Under the pieces are notes generated by a model. It was not told the DNA's origin, made no database searches, and worked only from the letters and a program-made list of their open reading frames with translations. A stretch of DNA of 64,000 nt from Dastarcus helophoroides (lineage: Eukaryota > Arthropoda > Insecta > Coleoptera > Bothrideridae), in NCBI GenBank assembly GCA_028583605.1, contig CM053328.1, forward strand, positions 1,542,507-1,606,506. The letters are read 5' to 3'. A program made the translations under genes and the position numbers. Positions 12,893-24,540 of the stretch are shown piece by piece (the stretch's first letter is position 1; each line of letters starts with the position of its first letter).

Positions 12893-13325
12893 GCACAAAC
12901 TGTGTTCTTGACAAATAAAATCCGCTCTACGACATTTCAAAGGAAGTATTTTGTTACTTTTTTATCAAAAACTAACTGATATGTAACCGATGGTTGGATT
13001 TTTCCCAAATTTCGATTTTGTTGGAAAATGTAGACTTTTTCCACAAAATGTAGACTTTTTTCGCAAAATTTCGACTTTTCAGTGTTTTAGTTTTTTTTGT
13101 AAATCTTTTTGAAAATTTTGACCCAAAAACACGCAAACTGTGTTCGCTCCACGAATTTTCAACGAAGTATTTTGTCATTTTTTGATCAAAAAATAACTGA
13201 TATGTAACCGGTGCTTGGATTTTGTCCAAATTTCGATTTTATTGGAAAATGGAGACTTAATCTCAAAATTTCGACTTTTTATTGTTTTGGTTTTTTTTTG
13301 TAAATCTTTTTGAAAATTTCGACAT
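12893..13325 (+). repeat. Tandem duplication of ~238 bp
   Basis: Text from about 12893 (CACAAACTGTGTTC, then GAAGTATTTTGT, then AACTGATATGTAACCG) recurs from about 13131 in the same order, and both copies run on into TTTGTAAATCTTTTTGAAAA. The copies differ by many substitutions and indels. The duplication marks the transition from the low-repeat island to the AT array. Confidence 0.75.
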
Positions 13326-15170
13326 TTTTTAAAAATTTCCATCGTTTGAAAATTCTTACTTTTTCTGAAAATGTATAATTTTGTAAAATTGAACCTTTTG
13401 AAAAATGTTGACTTATATTTTTGACTTTTTTTAAAGTTTCACCGGTATTCATATATTTTAACTATTTTTTTGAAATGTTCATTTTTCGAAATCGAAACAT
13501 TTTTATAAAATGTCGACTTTTTTTGACATTTTTGGCTATTTTTCGATTTTTTCTTTTAATTTTTGTGAATCTTGCACGATTTTTTTGAAAGTTTCGACCT
13601 TTACGGACATTTTCTCAAAATTTGACATTTTCTGAAAATTTGAAATTTTCCTAAAATTGAAATTTTCCTAAAATTTGAAATTTTATCAAAATTTCTTTCA
13701 AAATTTGACTTATCAAAATTTGACATTCTTTTTCAAAATTTGACATTTTATCAAAATTTCATTTCATTTTCTCAAAATTTGACATTTTTTAAAAATTTGA
13801 CATTTTATCAGAATTTGTCATTTTCTCAAAATTTGACATTTTTTCAAAATTTGACATTTTATCAAAATTTGACATTTTCAAAATTTGACATTTTATCAAA
13901 ATTTGACATTTTTTCAAAATTTGACATTTTATCAAAATTTGCCATTTTTTCAAAATTTGACATTTTTTCAAAATTTGACATTTTTCAAAATTTGACATTT
14001 TTTCAAAATTTGACATTTTATCAAAATTTGACATTTTTTCAAAATTTACATTTTATCAGAATTTGTCATTTTCTCAAAATTTGACATTTTTCAAAATTTG
14101 AACATTTTTCAAAATTTGCATTTTTCAAATTTGCCATTTTTTCAAAATTTGACATTTTTCAAAATTTACATTTTTTCAAAATTTACGATTTTTTGAAAAT
14201 TTTAAATTTTTCAAAATTTGAATTTACAAAATTTCACTGTTTTCCAAAATTTACAGTTTTACTTTAAAATCCATTATTGAATTTTGTTTTTTTTTCAATA
14301 TTTTGGGTTTAAAAAATTTGGCTTTTATCGAAAATTTGACTGAAAATTTCCCAATTTTTCAAAATTTCGACTTTTTTAAAATTTCGAATTATTTGAAAAT
14401 GAATTTTTAAATTTACATTTTTTAATTTGACTTTTTTAATTTTTTTTTTTTTATAAATTTGACTCATTTTTTAAATTTCTTTTAAATTTGATTTTCAAAA
14501 TTTTGACATTTTTCAAAAGTTTGACTTATTTCTTTTCAAATTCTGCCTTTTTTCAAAAGTGACTTTTAATTAAAATTTGCTTTCCTTTTACTTCTTTTTT
14601 TAAAGTTCCATTTTTATTGAATTTTTCAAAATTTGACATTTTTAAAATTTACATTTTTCAAAATTTAAGGTTTTTTCAAAATTTGAAATTTTTATCAAAA
14701 TTTGACATTTTATCAAAATTTGACATTTTATCAAAATTTGTCATTCTCTCAAAATTTGACATTTTTTAAAATTTGACATTTTATCAAAATTTGACATTTT
14801 AACAAAATTTGACATTTTTTAAAATTTGACATTTTATCAAAATTTGACATTTTATCAAAATTTGACATTTTAACAAAATTTGACATTTTTTCAAAATTTG
14901 ACATTTTATCAAAATTGACCATTTTTTCAAAATTTGACATTTTATCAAAATTTGCCATTTTTTCAAAATCTGACATTTTATCAAAATTTGACATTTTTTC
15001 AAAATTTGACATTTTTCAAAATTTTACATTTTTTCAAAATTTTAGGTTTTTGAAAATTTCAAAAATGTTTGACTGCTTCAAAATTTTAATTGTCAAAAAT
15101 TTCAACTGTTTCCAAAATTTTAACAGTATTTCGACTTTTGAAAATCTCGATCTATCTGAAAAACGCAATT
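13326..15170 (+). repeat. 18-bp AAAATTTGACATTTTWTC minisatellite
   Basis: The cores at about 13610-14180 and 14630-15040 are near-regular 18-bp units (CAAAATTTGACATTTTAT), separated by more decayed text (14180-14630). The strand is pyrimidine-rich, opposite to the preceding 10-11.4 kb array. Open frames on both strands translate to simple repeats and are artefacts of a period divisible by three. Confidence 0.9.
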
Positions 15171-17100
15171 AAAAAAAATATAATGTAAAAAAGTTCTCAA
15201 AATAATTTTAAAATTTCGAAAAATTTTTAAATTTTAAAAAATAGATGAATTTTAAAAAAATGCCAAAATTTTTCAGAAAGCAAAATTTTCAAAAAGAAGA
15301 CGAAAATTCGAAAACGACTAAAAATGTTGAAGGGGGCAAGGGTGGGCAAGAGAGATCAAGGGTGGGCAGGGGGATCAAGGGTGGGCAGAGGGGTCAAGGG
15401 TAGGCAGGGGGGTCAAAAGCTAAAAAAACAGCGCAATTTCCAAAAAAAATTAAATGTAAAAAAAGTTCTCAAAATTATTTGAAAATTTCGAAAAATTTTA
15501 AAATTTAAAAAAATAGATGAACTTTTAAAAATTGCGAAAATTTTTTAAAAAGGAAAATTTCAAAAAGGTGAATATTCGAAATTTATCAAAAATTTTGAAG
15601 GGGCAAGGGTGGGCAGGGGGGACCATGGAGGGCAGGGGAGTAAAGCGTGGGCAGGAGAGTCAAGCAAGGGTGGGCAGGGCGGTTTCAAGGGTGGCAGGAG
15701 GGGCAAGGGCGTCAAGGATGAGCAGGGGGGGGTCAAAGGTGGGGAGGGGGGTCAAAAACTAAAAAAACAGCGCAATTTCTAAAAAAAAACTGAAATATAA
15801 AAAAAATTGTCAACATTAATTGAAAGTTTCGAATAATTTTAAAATTTTAAAAATAGATGAACTTTTAAAAAATGCCAAAATTTCAAAAAGCAAAATTGGG
15901 TGAGCAGAAGGGACCTGGGTGGGCAAAATTTTTTAAGAAGCGAAATTTTCAAAATAGGGGAAACATTTTAAAAGGAGGAGTTATAATTTTAAAGGGGCCA
16001 AGGGTGGGCAGGGGGGCCAAGAGTTGGCAGGGGGTCAAGGGTGGGCAGGGGGTCAAGGGTGGGCAGAGGGGTCAAGGGTGGGCAGGGATACCTAATGGTG
16101 GCGAGGGGGTTGAGGGGACAAGAAAAAAGAAAAAAAGTACAATTTTTTAAAATCCGAGAAGTTTAAAAAAAATCAAAATTTTTAAGAAAATGCAATTTAA
16201 AAAAAATTCTCAAAGTATTTCGAAAATTTTTCAAAATTAAAAAAAAGATGCATACTTTTTTTAATAAACGAAATTTTCAAAACAGGGCGAAAATTTTAAA
16301 ACGAGTAATAATTTTAAAGGAGGCAAGGGTGGACAGGGGGGTCAAGGATGGGCAAGGGGATAAAGAGTGGGCAGAAGGGTCGACGGTGGGCAGATGGGTC
16401 AAGGGTGGGCAGGGGAGGCCAGGGTTGGCAGGGGGGTCAAGGGTGGGTGGCTGAGTGAAGGGCGGGCAGGGGGGTCGAGGGTGGGCAAGGGGGTTAAAGG
16501 TGAGTAGGGGGTTAAGGGTGGGCAGAGGGGCAACAGAGGTCAAGGGTGGACAGGGGGTCAAGGGGTTGGAGGGGTAGGAAAGAAAGTACATTTTCAAGAA
16601 ATTTCGAAATTTTCATCAAAAGTTGCAATTTGAAAAAAATTCAAAATTTTTAAAAAAGTATAAATTAAAAAAAAATTCGTACAATTTTAGGAAATCAAAA
16701 TATTGAAAAATGATTAAAAAACTGAAAACAGAGAAATTTTGAAAGAAGCGAAAATTTTCAAAAAAAGGCGAAAATTCGAAAACGACTAAAAAATTTTGAG
16801 GGAGGCAATGGTACGCAGGGGAATCAAGGGTGGGCAGGGGGGTCAAGGATGAGCAGGGGGGGTCAGGGGAGGACAGTGTGTTCAAGGGGTTAGGGGGAAA
16901 AAAGAAAGAAAGTGCATTTTTAAGAAATTTCGAAATTTTCATCAAAAGTTGCAATTTGAAAAAAAAATCAAAATTTTTAAAAGTATAAATTAAAAAAAAT
17001 TCGTACAATTTTGGAAAATCGAAATATCGAAAAATGATTGAAAAACTGAAAAAAGAGAAATTTTGAAAAAAGCGATAATTTTCACAAAAATTCTAACCTA
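15171..17100 (+). repeat. Composite satellite with G-rich blocks (CAAGGGTGGGCAGGGGGT)
   Basis: AT-rich modules (AGATGAACTTTTAAAAA, CGAAAATTTCAAAA) alternate with blocks of an ~18-bp G-rich monomer, CAAGGGTGGGCAGGGGGT. G-rich blocks lie near 15335-15420, 15600-15760, 15970-16110, 16320-16580 and 16795-16890. The unit is roughly 300-350 bp. GGGTGGGCAGGG with following GGG runs meets the usual G-quadruplex pattern. Predicted Gly/Gln/Val peptides are translation artefacts. Confidence 0.9.
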
Positions 17101-18200
17101 AAAAAACAAGTTTCAAATTTTGGAAAAATTGGCCTAGCTAGGGGGGGCAACAGTGGTCAAGAATGGCCAAGAAGACGAATTTTGAAAAAATGCCCAAATT
17201 GTGAAAAAGGCAAAATTTTCAAAAAAAAAAAAAGGTGAAAATTTGAAAAAAGAGCAGAAATGATAAAATTAAATTTTGAGAAATTTTAAAATTTTCATCA
17301 AAAATTAAAATTTGAAAAAAAATCAGCAATTTTAATAGTCGAAATTTGTAAATCGTATAATTTTAAGAAATCCAAATATTGAAAAACGATTAAAAAACTG
17401 AAAAAAAGGGGAAATTAAGAAAAAACCAAAATTTTAAACTTTATAAAACGAGTTTCTTTGGACAAAATTGTAACTACGCTAATGACAATTAACTTAGAAA
17501 AGTTGAAATTTTGAAATATTTCCAAAAATATTCAAAACTTTTGGAAAATATCTAGATTAAAAAAAAAAACGTTCACTCAAATTCTCAAAAAACTGACATT
17601 TTCTAAAAATTGAATAAAAGCCAAAGTTATCAGAAAGTTGACATTTTCAAAAGAAATTTTAAAAAGTTCAACATTTTTTCAAAATTATATTTATGATTTT
17701 TTTAAGTTTCCAATCAAATCTTCAATTCTTTAAAAGTATGTGATTTTTAAAAATTTGAAGTATTCAAAATTTCGACTTTTTTCAATATTTTACCTCTTCA
17801 AAATTTATACTTTTTATAATTTACCAATTTTCTGATAATTTTGACTTTTCTTCAATATTTCGCCCATTTTATAAATTCCAGAAAATACTAAAAAAGACGA
17901 CTTTTTTCAAATTCTGACATTTCTTTAAAAATATTGACTTTTTTCTAAAATTTTAATTTCGAAATTCTACTTTCTATGAAAATGTCATTTTTTAAAATTT
18001 CTTTTGAAAATGTCGACTTTCTGGATAACTTTGGCTTTTATTCAATTTTCAAAGTATTTCAGTTTTTTGAGAATTTCAATGAACGTTTTTTTCAAATTAG
18101 ATATTTTTCTAAAGTTTTGAATATTTTTGGAAATATTTCAAAATTTCAACTTTTTTAAATAGAACATAGAAGAATTTATTGTCAAATATTTCCAGTATTC
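17101..18200. repeat. AT-rich degenerate array, strand polarity switches near 17.5 kb
   Basis: Up to about 17450 the + strand is purine-rich (GAAAAACTGAAAAA). From about 17500 it becomes pyrimidine-rich (TTTCGACTTTTTTC). No regular period could be established by eye and no gene is supported. Confidence 0.6.
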
Positions 18201-18350
18201 TGACTTATTTACTAGTGTGGGTTCGACCTGTAATACTTCATATTTCCTAGTTTTCAGTTTCAGGGGACAAGTTCTGTATTTCAAGTTTTCCTAGTTTTAA
18301 GTTTTCACTTCTGTCGCCAGTCCCCAAGACTGCCTAATTCTTCTTTAAAT
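18201..18350 (+). repeat. Possible fragment of the short palindromic repeat family
   Basis: GTTTCAGGGGACAAG followed by a variant of TGTATTTCAA near 18258-18290 matches the tail module of the repeats at 24.3, 25.7, 26.7 and 61.0 kb. Only this tail is recognisable, so it is a truncated or decayed copy. Confidence 0.4.
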
Positions 18351-18780
18351 CGTTTTCTACAGTTTTGAACGCGTGATAGCGTTCTTATGCCCTAAATCAA
18401 ATGTTTTTAGAAGAAACAAAGTTGCATTTAATGGAAACATCCCCAACATTGTTCCAATCTACCAGAGTCCCTCGTGGTATATTAGTATTCCGAATGGGGT
18501 TGACAAAGTTTTGATTTATATCATCCAGTCAATAGGCATAAGCACGGGACGAACTCTAACCTATACACACACAAACACACATTTCGCAGAAGGGTTCCAG
18601 ATTTATTTAAGCGGCATCGGGGGCCGAAAAGGCCGCAGAAATCGCAGAGAACACGAGAGTTGGCATGCGCGGGCTGCAGAGATGCCTTCTAGTCCAGAAT
18701 CCGGGACATGATCCTGAGTTTGCTGTCAGGATTGAGTGCGCGAGGATTCTACATTTATATATCGACATATTGGTGCTACT
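18351..18780. other. GC-richer low-repeat island with a 112-codon open frame
   Basis: An open frame at 18373-18711 (+) has mixed composition and ends in a basic/polar tail. It crosses a short CA-rich stretch (18564-18580). The part from 18600 to 18720 is unusually GC-rich for this window and contains a small hairpin, GGCCGAAAAGGCC. I recognise no protein family and no splice signals. It may be conserved non-coding DNA, a decayed element or a fragment of a gene. Confidence 0.25.
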
Positions 18781-19480
18781 AACTTATTTAAATTAAAATT
18801 AAAATTACACTGTAACTCGGATCGAATATAACTGAAAGCGTCTAAACGAAACTAATTAACTATTTGTAAAAATATATAGTAAATAAAATATACATTAGAT
18901 AGTCCTAAGAGGAGATTTTATAAATAAAAAAATTACTTATTAAATACTGTTTTGTAATATCAAAAAATATTATAAATAATTAAAACGCACAAATCAAAAT
19001 AGTCGCTATTGTTACAATATGGAAATTTGAATAGAGGCAAAGTAAGTTTTGATAATCATATGTTTTTTTTTTGTCTTAGTATTTGCCTTTTTGCTACTAG
19101 AAATACTCTTAGATATTTGTAATCGCTTTTTTTAAAAGTACTTGTATTGGTAACATCGGGGACCAAGAAATTATAGTTTTACTAAATATCAATTCTAAAA
19201 AAACTAGTGTGATATGTGTTGATAGTTAGAACAGTAGATGCCAAGTATTTTAAAAAAAAAGAAACTACGTTATAAGTTTGGTAAGTATAGTAGGAGGATT
19301 CTGGATACTTGTTGAGTCCTTCTTTCCAATCCTTAAAATACTATTATGATATTGTCATATAGTTAGCACATTAGAGGTTAGGAATTACGTTAATGGGTCT
19401 GTAATGACACTATGACTGAATTTGTGTTATACAGGATGACCAAACGTTTTGTTAAGAGAACAATTCCTATAACACACCCT
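18781..19480. other. Low-repeat AT-rich DNA
   Basis: Nothing recognisable except TATACAGGATGACCAAACG near 19430 and ACACACCCTGTAC near 19474, which resemble opposed ends of a small Tc1/mariner-derived repeat about 55 bp apart. The match is short and unproven. Confidence 0.3.
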
Positions 19481-20960
19481 GTACTTCTGTCTATTTTTTT
19501 TCCAAAACTAAATTTTCGGAAATTCTACAATTCCATTTTTTTTCTTCTGAATTTATTGCATGTAAACCAACGGTTTTTTGGAAATGGCAAGTTTCTTTTA
19601 AAAATTTCGAATAAATCTAATTTTTATTTTTTTCGCAAAAATTTTGACTTAAAAATCTACTTTTTTTCAAACCAGAGATTTTGCTTGGAGCTTAAAATTT
19701 AAAAAAAAGTCGATATTTTAAGATACAAACGTATACTCAAGAAAAATGTCAACGTTTCGAAGTTAAACTCGAAAATCTGCAAATTTCAACTAATGTAAAA
19801 ATTTTTTCGAAATTAATATCTCAAACAGTGAAAAAAATTCTTGAGTTTTCGAGTTTAAAAACATTCAAGATTAAAGTACAGATAAATATAACACTTTTTT
19901 ACTCAATGACTGACAATTTCTAGAATATCTGAAATTTGAAAATTAAAATTGAAATTTTGAGAATTCTATTTTTGGTTTTTATTTGTAAAGTTTTTATTTT
20001 TGACTCAAAAATTGGACTTTTTCCAGAAACGTTTCCTTTGGGTTATCTTCAAAAAATGAAATACAAATCTTGTCTCGAAACTTGATTAGAAATTTTGAAA
20101 AATAAAGCGAGATGTTCGAAAAATGCAAATTTATAAAAAAGACGAAATTTTCGACGAAATGTTCAAAAGAATTAAAATTTTTAATGAATTAGAAAATTTT
20201 GAAAAAAGTCGAAAAAATGTCGAAATTTTCATGAAAAGTTAGAATTTTCAATAAAATCGAACTTTTCAAAAAAATTTGAAATTTTGAAAAACATTCGTGT
20301 CTAATTCTTGAGAAAGTTGAAATACCGAAAAAGGCTAAATTTTTCAAAAAAATCAAACTATTTAAAAAAAATTAATTTTGAAAAGCATTTATTTTTAAAG
20401 ATGAAATATCGAAAAAGTTAAGTTTCAAAAAAAGTAAATTTTTGAGCAAACTTCAAAATTTTCAGAAAAATTCAAAAACTTAAAAAACAGCACAATTTTC
20501 AAAAAAATTCGAAATCTAACAAGCAAAGCTTTCTAAAGAATTCGAACATTTCAAAAGTGTTTCAAATTTTGGAAAATAGATAAACTTTTTTTAAAATGTC
20601 GAAATTGTTTAAAAAACTTAAATTTTGAATAAATTCGTAAATTTTGAAAAAAGTCGAAAAAATGTCGAAGTTTTCATAAAAAGTTAAAATTTTCAAAAAA
20701 TTAAGCTTCACAAAAAAATTGAAATGAAGAATATTCGTGTCTACTTTTTTAAAAAAAGTCGAAATATTGAAAAAGTTAAAAATTTCAAAAAAAGCAAATT
20801 TTTGAACAAAATTTAAAATTTTCGGAAAAATTAAAAAACTTGAAAAACGGCGAAATCTAAAAAACAAAATTCTCTAAAGAATGCGAATGTTTCAAATATT
20901 TTCGAAATTTTGAAAAAAAGATGAATTTTTAATGTCGAAATTTTTTTTTAAAGTCGATAT
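19481..20960 (+). repeat. AT-rich array with a ~430-bp duplication
   Basis: Mostly purine-rich text of the GTCGAAATTTTGAAAAA type. The sequence around ATTCGTGTCTAATTC (about 20296) recurs near 20728 with the same flanking order (GAAAAAATGTCGAAGTTTTC before, GAAATATTGAAAAAGTT after), giving a period near 430 bp and about two units. Confidence 0.65.
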
Positions 20961-23300
20961 TTTCAAGAAAAATTATGACAATTCGAAAAAAAAGCAGAAA
21001 TTTTAAAGTACAATTTTTAGAAATTTCGAAATTTTCATTAAAAGTTAAAGTTTGTCAAGGTGGGCAGGGGGGTCAAGAGTGGGCAGGGGGGGTCAAGAGT
21101 GGGCAGGGGGGTCAAGGGTGGACGGCAGGGGGGCTCAAAGTTGTCGAGGGGGTTGATTGAGGGGGCAAGAAAAAAGAAAGTATAATTTTTAGAAATTTCG
21201 AAATTTGTAGTTTGAAAAAATATTAAAATTATCAGAAAAATAATAAAAAATAATTCGAAAATTTCCAAAAATTTTCAGAATTAAGAAAAATGAATATTTT
21301 AAAAATCGAAATTTTCAAAAAAGGCAACAATTTTAAAACGAGTAATAATTTGATAGGTGGCAAGGGTGGGCAGGGGGTCAAGGGCGGGCAGGGCCCCCCC
21401 TGCCCCCTTGACCCCCTCAAGGGTTGACAGAGGGTCAAGTGTCAATGGTGGACTTATTGGAACGAGGGGGTTGAGGGGGCAAGAAAAAGGAAAGAAAGTA
21501 CAATTTTTAGAAATTCTGAAATTTGAAGTTTAAAAAAAAATCAAAATTTTCAAGAAAATGGAATTTAAAAAAAATCTCAAAATATTTCGAAAAATTTTCA
21601 AAATTACAATAAAAGATAAATATTTAAAAAATGCAAAAATTTTTTAAAAAGCTAAATTGACAAAAAAGGCAGAAAATTTTAAAACGAGTAATAATAGGTG
21701 GGCAGGGGCAAGGAGGGTCAAGGGTAGTCAGGGGGGTCAAGGGTAGTCAGGGGTGTCAAGGGTGGTCAGGAGGGGTCAAGGGTGGGCAAAGGGCTCAAGG
21801 GCGGCGAAGGGGTTGAGGGGGCAAAAAAAAGAAGGTACAATTTTTAGAAATTTCGATATTTGAAATTTGAATATAAAAATCAAAATTTTTAAAAAAATGA
21901 AATTTAAAAAGTTCTCGAAATAATTCAAAAATTTCGAAAAATTTTTAGAATTAAAAAAAATAAATATTTAAAAAAAGTTTAAAAGGCAACATTTTTAAAA
22001 AGGGTAAATTTTAAAACGAGTAATACTTTTAAAGGGGGCATGGGTGGGCAAGGAGGGTCAAGGGTAGTCAGGGGAGTCAAGGGTAGTCAGAGGGATTTAA
22101 GGGTGGGCCTAGGGCTCAAGATGGCGAGAGGGTTGAGGGGGCAAGAAAAAGGAAAATACAATTTTTAAAAATTTCGAAATTTGAAGTTTGAATATAAAAA
22201 TCAAAATTTTCAACAAAATGAAATTTAAAAAAGTTCTCAAAATAATTCAAAAATTTCGAAAAATTTTTAAATTAAAAAAAAAAGAATGAATATTTAAAAA
22301 ATGCAAAAAATTTTTAAAAGGTGAAATTTTTAAAAAAGCGAAAATTTGAAATCGAGTAATAATTTTGAAGGGGGCAAGGGTGGGCAGGGGGGTCAAGGGT
22401 GGGCAAGGGGATCAAGGATGTACAGAGGGTTAAGGGTAGGCAAGGGGGACTTAATGGTGCCGAGGGGCTGAGGGGCCAAAAAAAAAGAAAGTACAATTCT
22501 TTTCAAGGGTGGCAGGGGGGTCAATGGTGGCGAGGAGGTTGAGGGGGTAAGAAAAAAGAAAGTACAATTTTTAGAAATTTCGACATTTGACGTTTTACAA
22601 AAAATCAAAATTTTCCAAAAAATTAAATTTAAAAAAATTTCTCAAAATAATTCGAAAATTTCGAAAATGTTTTCGAAAAATGCAAACATTTTTTAGAAAG
22701 CAAAATTTTCAAAAAAGGGCTAAAATTTCAAAAGAAGTAATAATTTTAAAGAGGGCAAGGATGGGCAGGGAGGGTCAAGGGTGAGTAGGGTGGTCAATGG
22801 AGGGCAGGGGGTCAAGGGTAGATGGGGAAGGCTCAAGGGTGGCAAGAAAGTTGAGGGGGCAAGAAAAATAGAAAGTACAATTTTTAGAAATTTCAAAATT
22901 TTAGTCAAAAGTTGAAACTTGAAAAAAAAATTAGAATTTTCAAAAAACAACTAATCGAAAAAAATTCGTACAGTTTTACGAAATCAAAATATTGTAAAAT
23001 GATCGAAAAACTGAAGAAATGGCAATTTTGGAAAAAACGAAAATTTTCAAAATATTCTAAATTTTAAAAAACAAGTTTTAAAATTTAGCAGGGGGGTAAG
23101 GATGGGAAAGGGTGGTCGAGGGAGGCAAGGAAGACAAGGGTGGTCAAATGGAGCAAGGGGAGCAAGGGTGGACAAAAATGACTAAGGAGGAGAAGGTTGG
23201 TCAAGGGGGACAAGGGGCAAGGGGGGTAAAAAATGGGGGGCAAGGGTGGGCAAGGGCTGTCAACAGTCACCCTCGAAAACTCGATGCCCACCCTAAAAAA
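20961..23300 (+). repeat. Composite satellite with G-rich blocks, ~320-bp unit
   Basis: Same family as 15.2-17.1 kb. The junction AAGAAAGTACAATTTTTAGA recurs near 21173, 21494, 21832, 22152, 22484, 22558 and 22873, mostly 315-340 bp apart. Each unit has an AT-rich half and a G-rich half built from GGGTCAAGGGTGGGCAGG. The last block (about 23090-23260) is more diverged. Proline-rich minus-strand and Gly/Gln-rich plus-strand open frames are artefacts. Confidence 0.9.
21373..21418. repeat. G-to-C palindromic switch inside the G-rich array
   Basis: Within one G-rich block the sequence turns from GGGTCAAGGGCGGGCAGGG into its near reverse complement, CCCTGCCCCCTTGACCCCC, with almost no spacer. This makes a GC-rich hairpin with arms of about 20 bp, the only obvious place where the array flips strand. 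Confidence 0.8.
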
Positions 23301-24068
23301 TCGAAATATTGAATATTCATGATTTTTTAAATATTCACCTTATAAAGCTGCTGCCCACCCGAGAAATATCGACACATCCTTATTGCCCCCCACCTGGGAC
23401 AGCATCGTACTTACGTCGTCAATGAAAATTCCAAATTTTTATAAAAATATGGACTCTATTTGAAAATGTCGGCATTTTTTTTGCAAAATTTCGAGTCTTT
23501 TTGGAAAACTTGACTTTTTATAAAAGTTTGACATTTTTACCAAATTTAATTTATATTTTTTGTGAAAGTTTCCAATCAAATTTTCAATTTTTTAAAAGAA
23601 TATGGCTTCTAAAATATAAAATTATCCAAAATTTCGAAAAATAAATGAATTTTGAAAAAATGTTCAAATTTTTTCAAAATGCAAAATTTTGAAAAATAAA
23701 CGAATTTTGAAAAAATGCTCAAATTTTTTAAAACTGCAAATTTTTTTTTAAATGTGAATATTTGAAAAAGGAGGAGACATTTTAAAGTACAATTTTAAAA
23801 AATTTCAAAATTAGTTAAAACTAAAAAAAAACTAAAATGTTCAAAAAAGTCGAAATTAAAAAAAAATCGTATGATTTTAAAAGGCCTAAATATTGAAAAA
23901 TGATTAAAAAACTCAAAAAAGCGAAATTTTGAAAAAACCTAAAATTTAAAAAAAAAATCCTAAATTTTAAAAAACAAGTTTCAAAATAATTCGAAAATTA
24001 AACAAAAAGTTTCAAATGTTCGAAAAAGTCAAAAGTTAGAAAAAAAGGTACATTTTAAAAAAGAGAAT
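23301..24068. repeat. AT-rich degenerate array
   Basis: Mixed short stretches of both polarities (TTTTTCAAAATTTGAC and GAAAAAATGTCAAAATTT types). No regular period, gene or RNA is supported. Confidence 0.5.
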
Positions 24069-24240
24069 TTTGGTCTGTGCATTAGAATCCTTGTATTCTG
24101 GGAAATTGTTCCTAGAGAGCAACCTCTTTGCTAGGTGGCAGTGTTTCAACTGTTGGTAGTTCAGCTACCTATGATTCACTATACACGTCTAGAGAGGGCT
24201 GCATGAATTTGTAGTCTGGGTTGCATTCTACTTGCAAATT
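24069..24240 (+). mobile_element. Fragment of the hammerhead-bearing dispersed repeat (downstream module)
   Basis: This ~170-bp stretch, from TTGGTCTGTGCATT through AGAGAGCAACC, AGGTGGCAGTGTTTCAACTG and TCAGCTACCTATGATTCAC to TTTGTAGTCTGGGTTGCATT, is closely matched by 54749-54913. There it lies directly downstream of the foldback carrying the hammerhead motif. No coding capacity is seen. This copy lacks the ribozyme arm. Confidence 0.8.
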
Positions 24241-24320
24241 AGAGAGTATTTTAAAATATCGAAATTTTCGAAATAAGTCGAAATTTTCGAAATAAGTCAA
24301 AATTTTTAATAAATTGAATT

Positions 24321-24540
24321 TTGGTGGAACGAACGGTCTTTGATTATCTTCAAAAATTGAAATACAGAATTTGTCCCCTCGAAGCCCAGAAAGATTAAAA
24401 AACACAACAAAGGTTGCTGGCTAACGCGTTTCGATAGCCAAGCTATCATCTTCAGAGAGATACTTTCTTGGTTTCAGGGGGCAAGATTTTTATTTCAATT
24501 TTTGAAGATAACAAAGGACCAGTTCGTTCCACCAACAAGT
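24321..24540. mobile_element. Short palindromic repeat (family 2), copy A
   Basis: Arms of about 73 bp in inverted orientation (24322-24393 and 24464-24537) start and end with TTGGTGGAACGAAC / GTTCGTTCCACCAA. They contain ATCTTCAAAAATTGAAAT and a CCCCTGAAACCAAGAAAG-like stretch. Between them, on the minus strand, lies the motif CTGAAGATGATAGCTTGGC, then TATCGAAACGCGTTAG. There is no coding capacity; it is MITE-like or foldback in form. See the copy near 61.0 kb for the RNA-structure argument. Confidence 0.75.

Noticed and set aside
13740..15172. Phe/Gln/Asn/Leu repeats on + and Met/Ser/Asn/Phe repeats on -
   Set aside because: The 18-bp period is a multiple of three, which keeps frames open on both strands.
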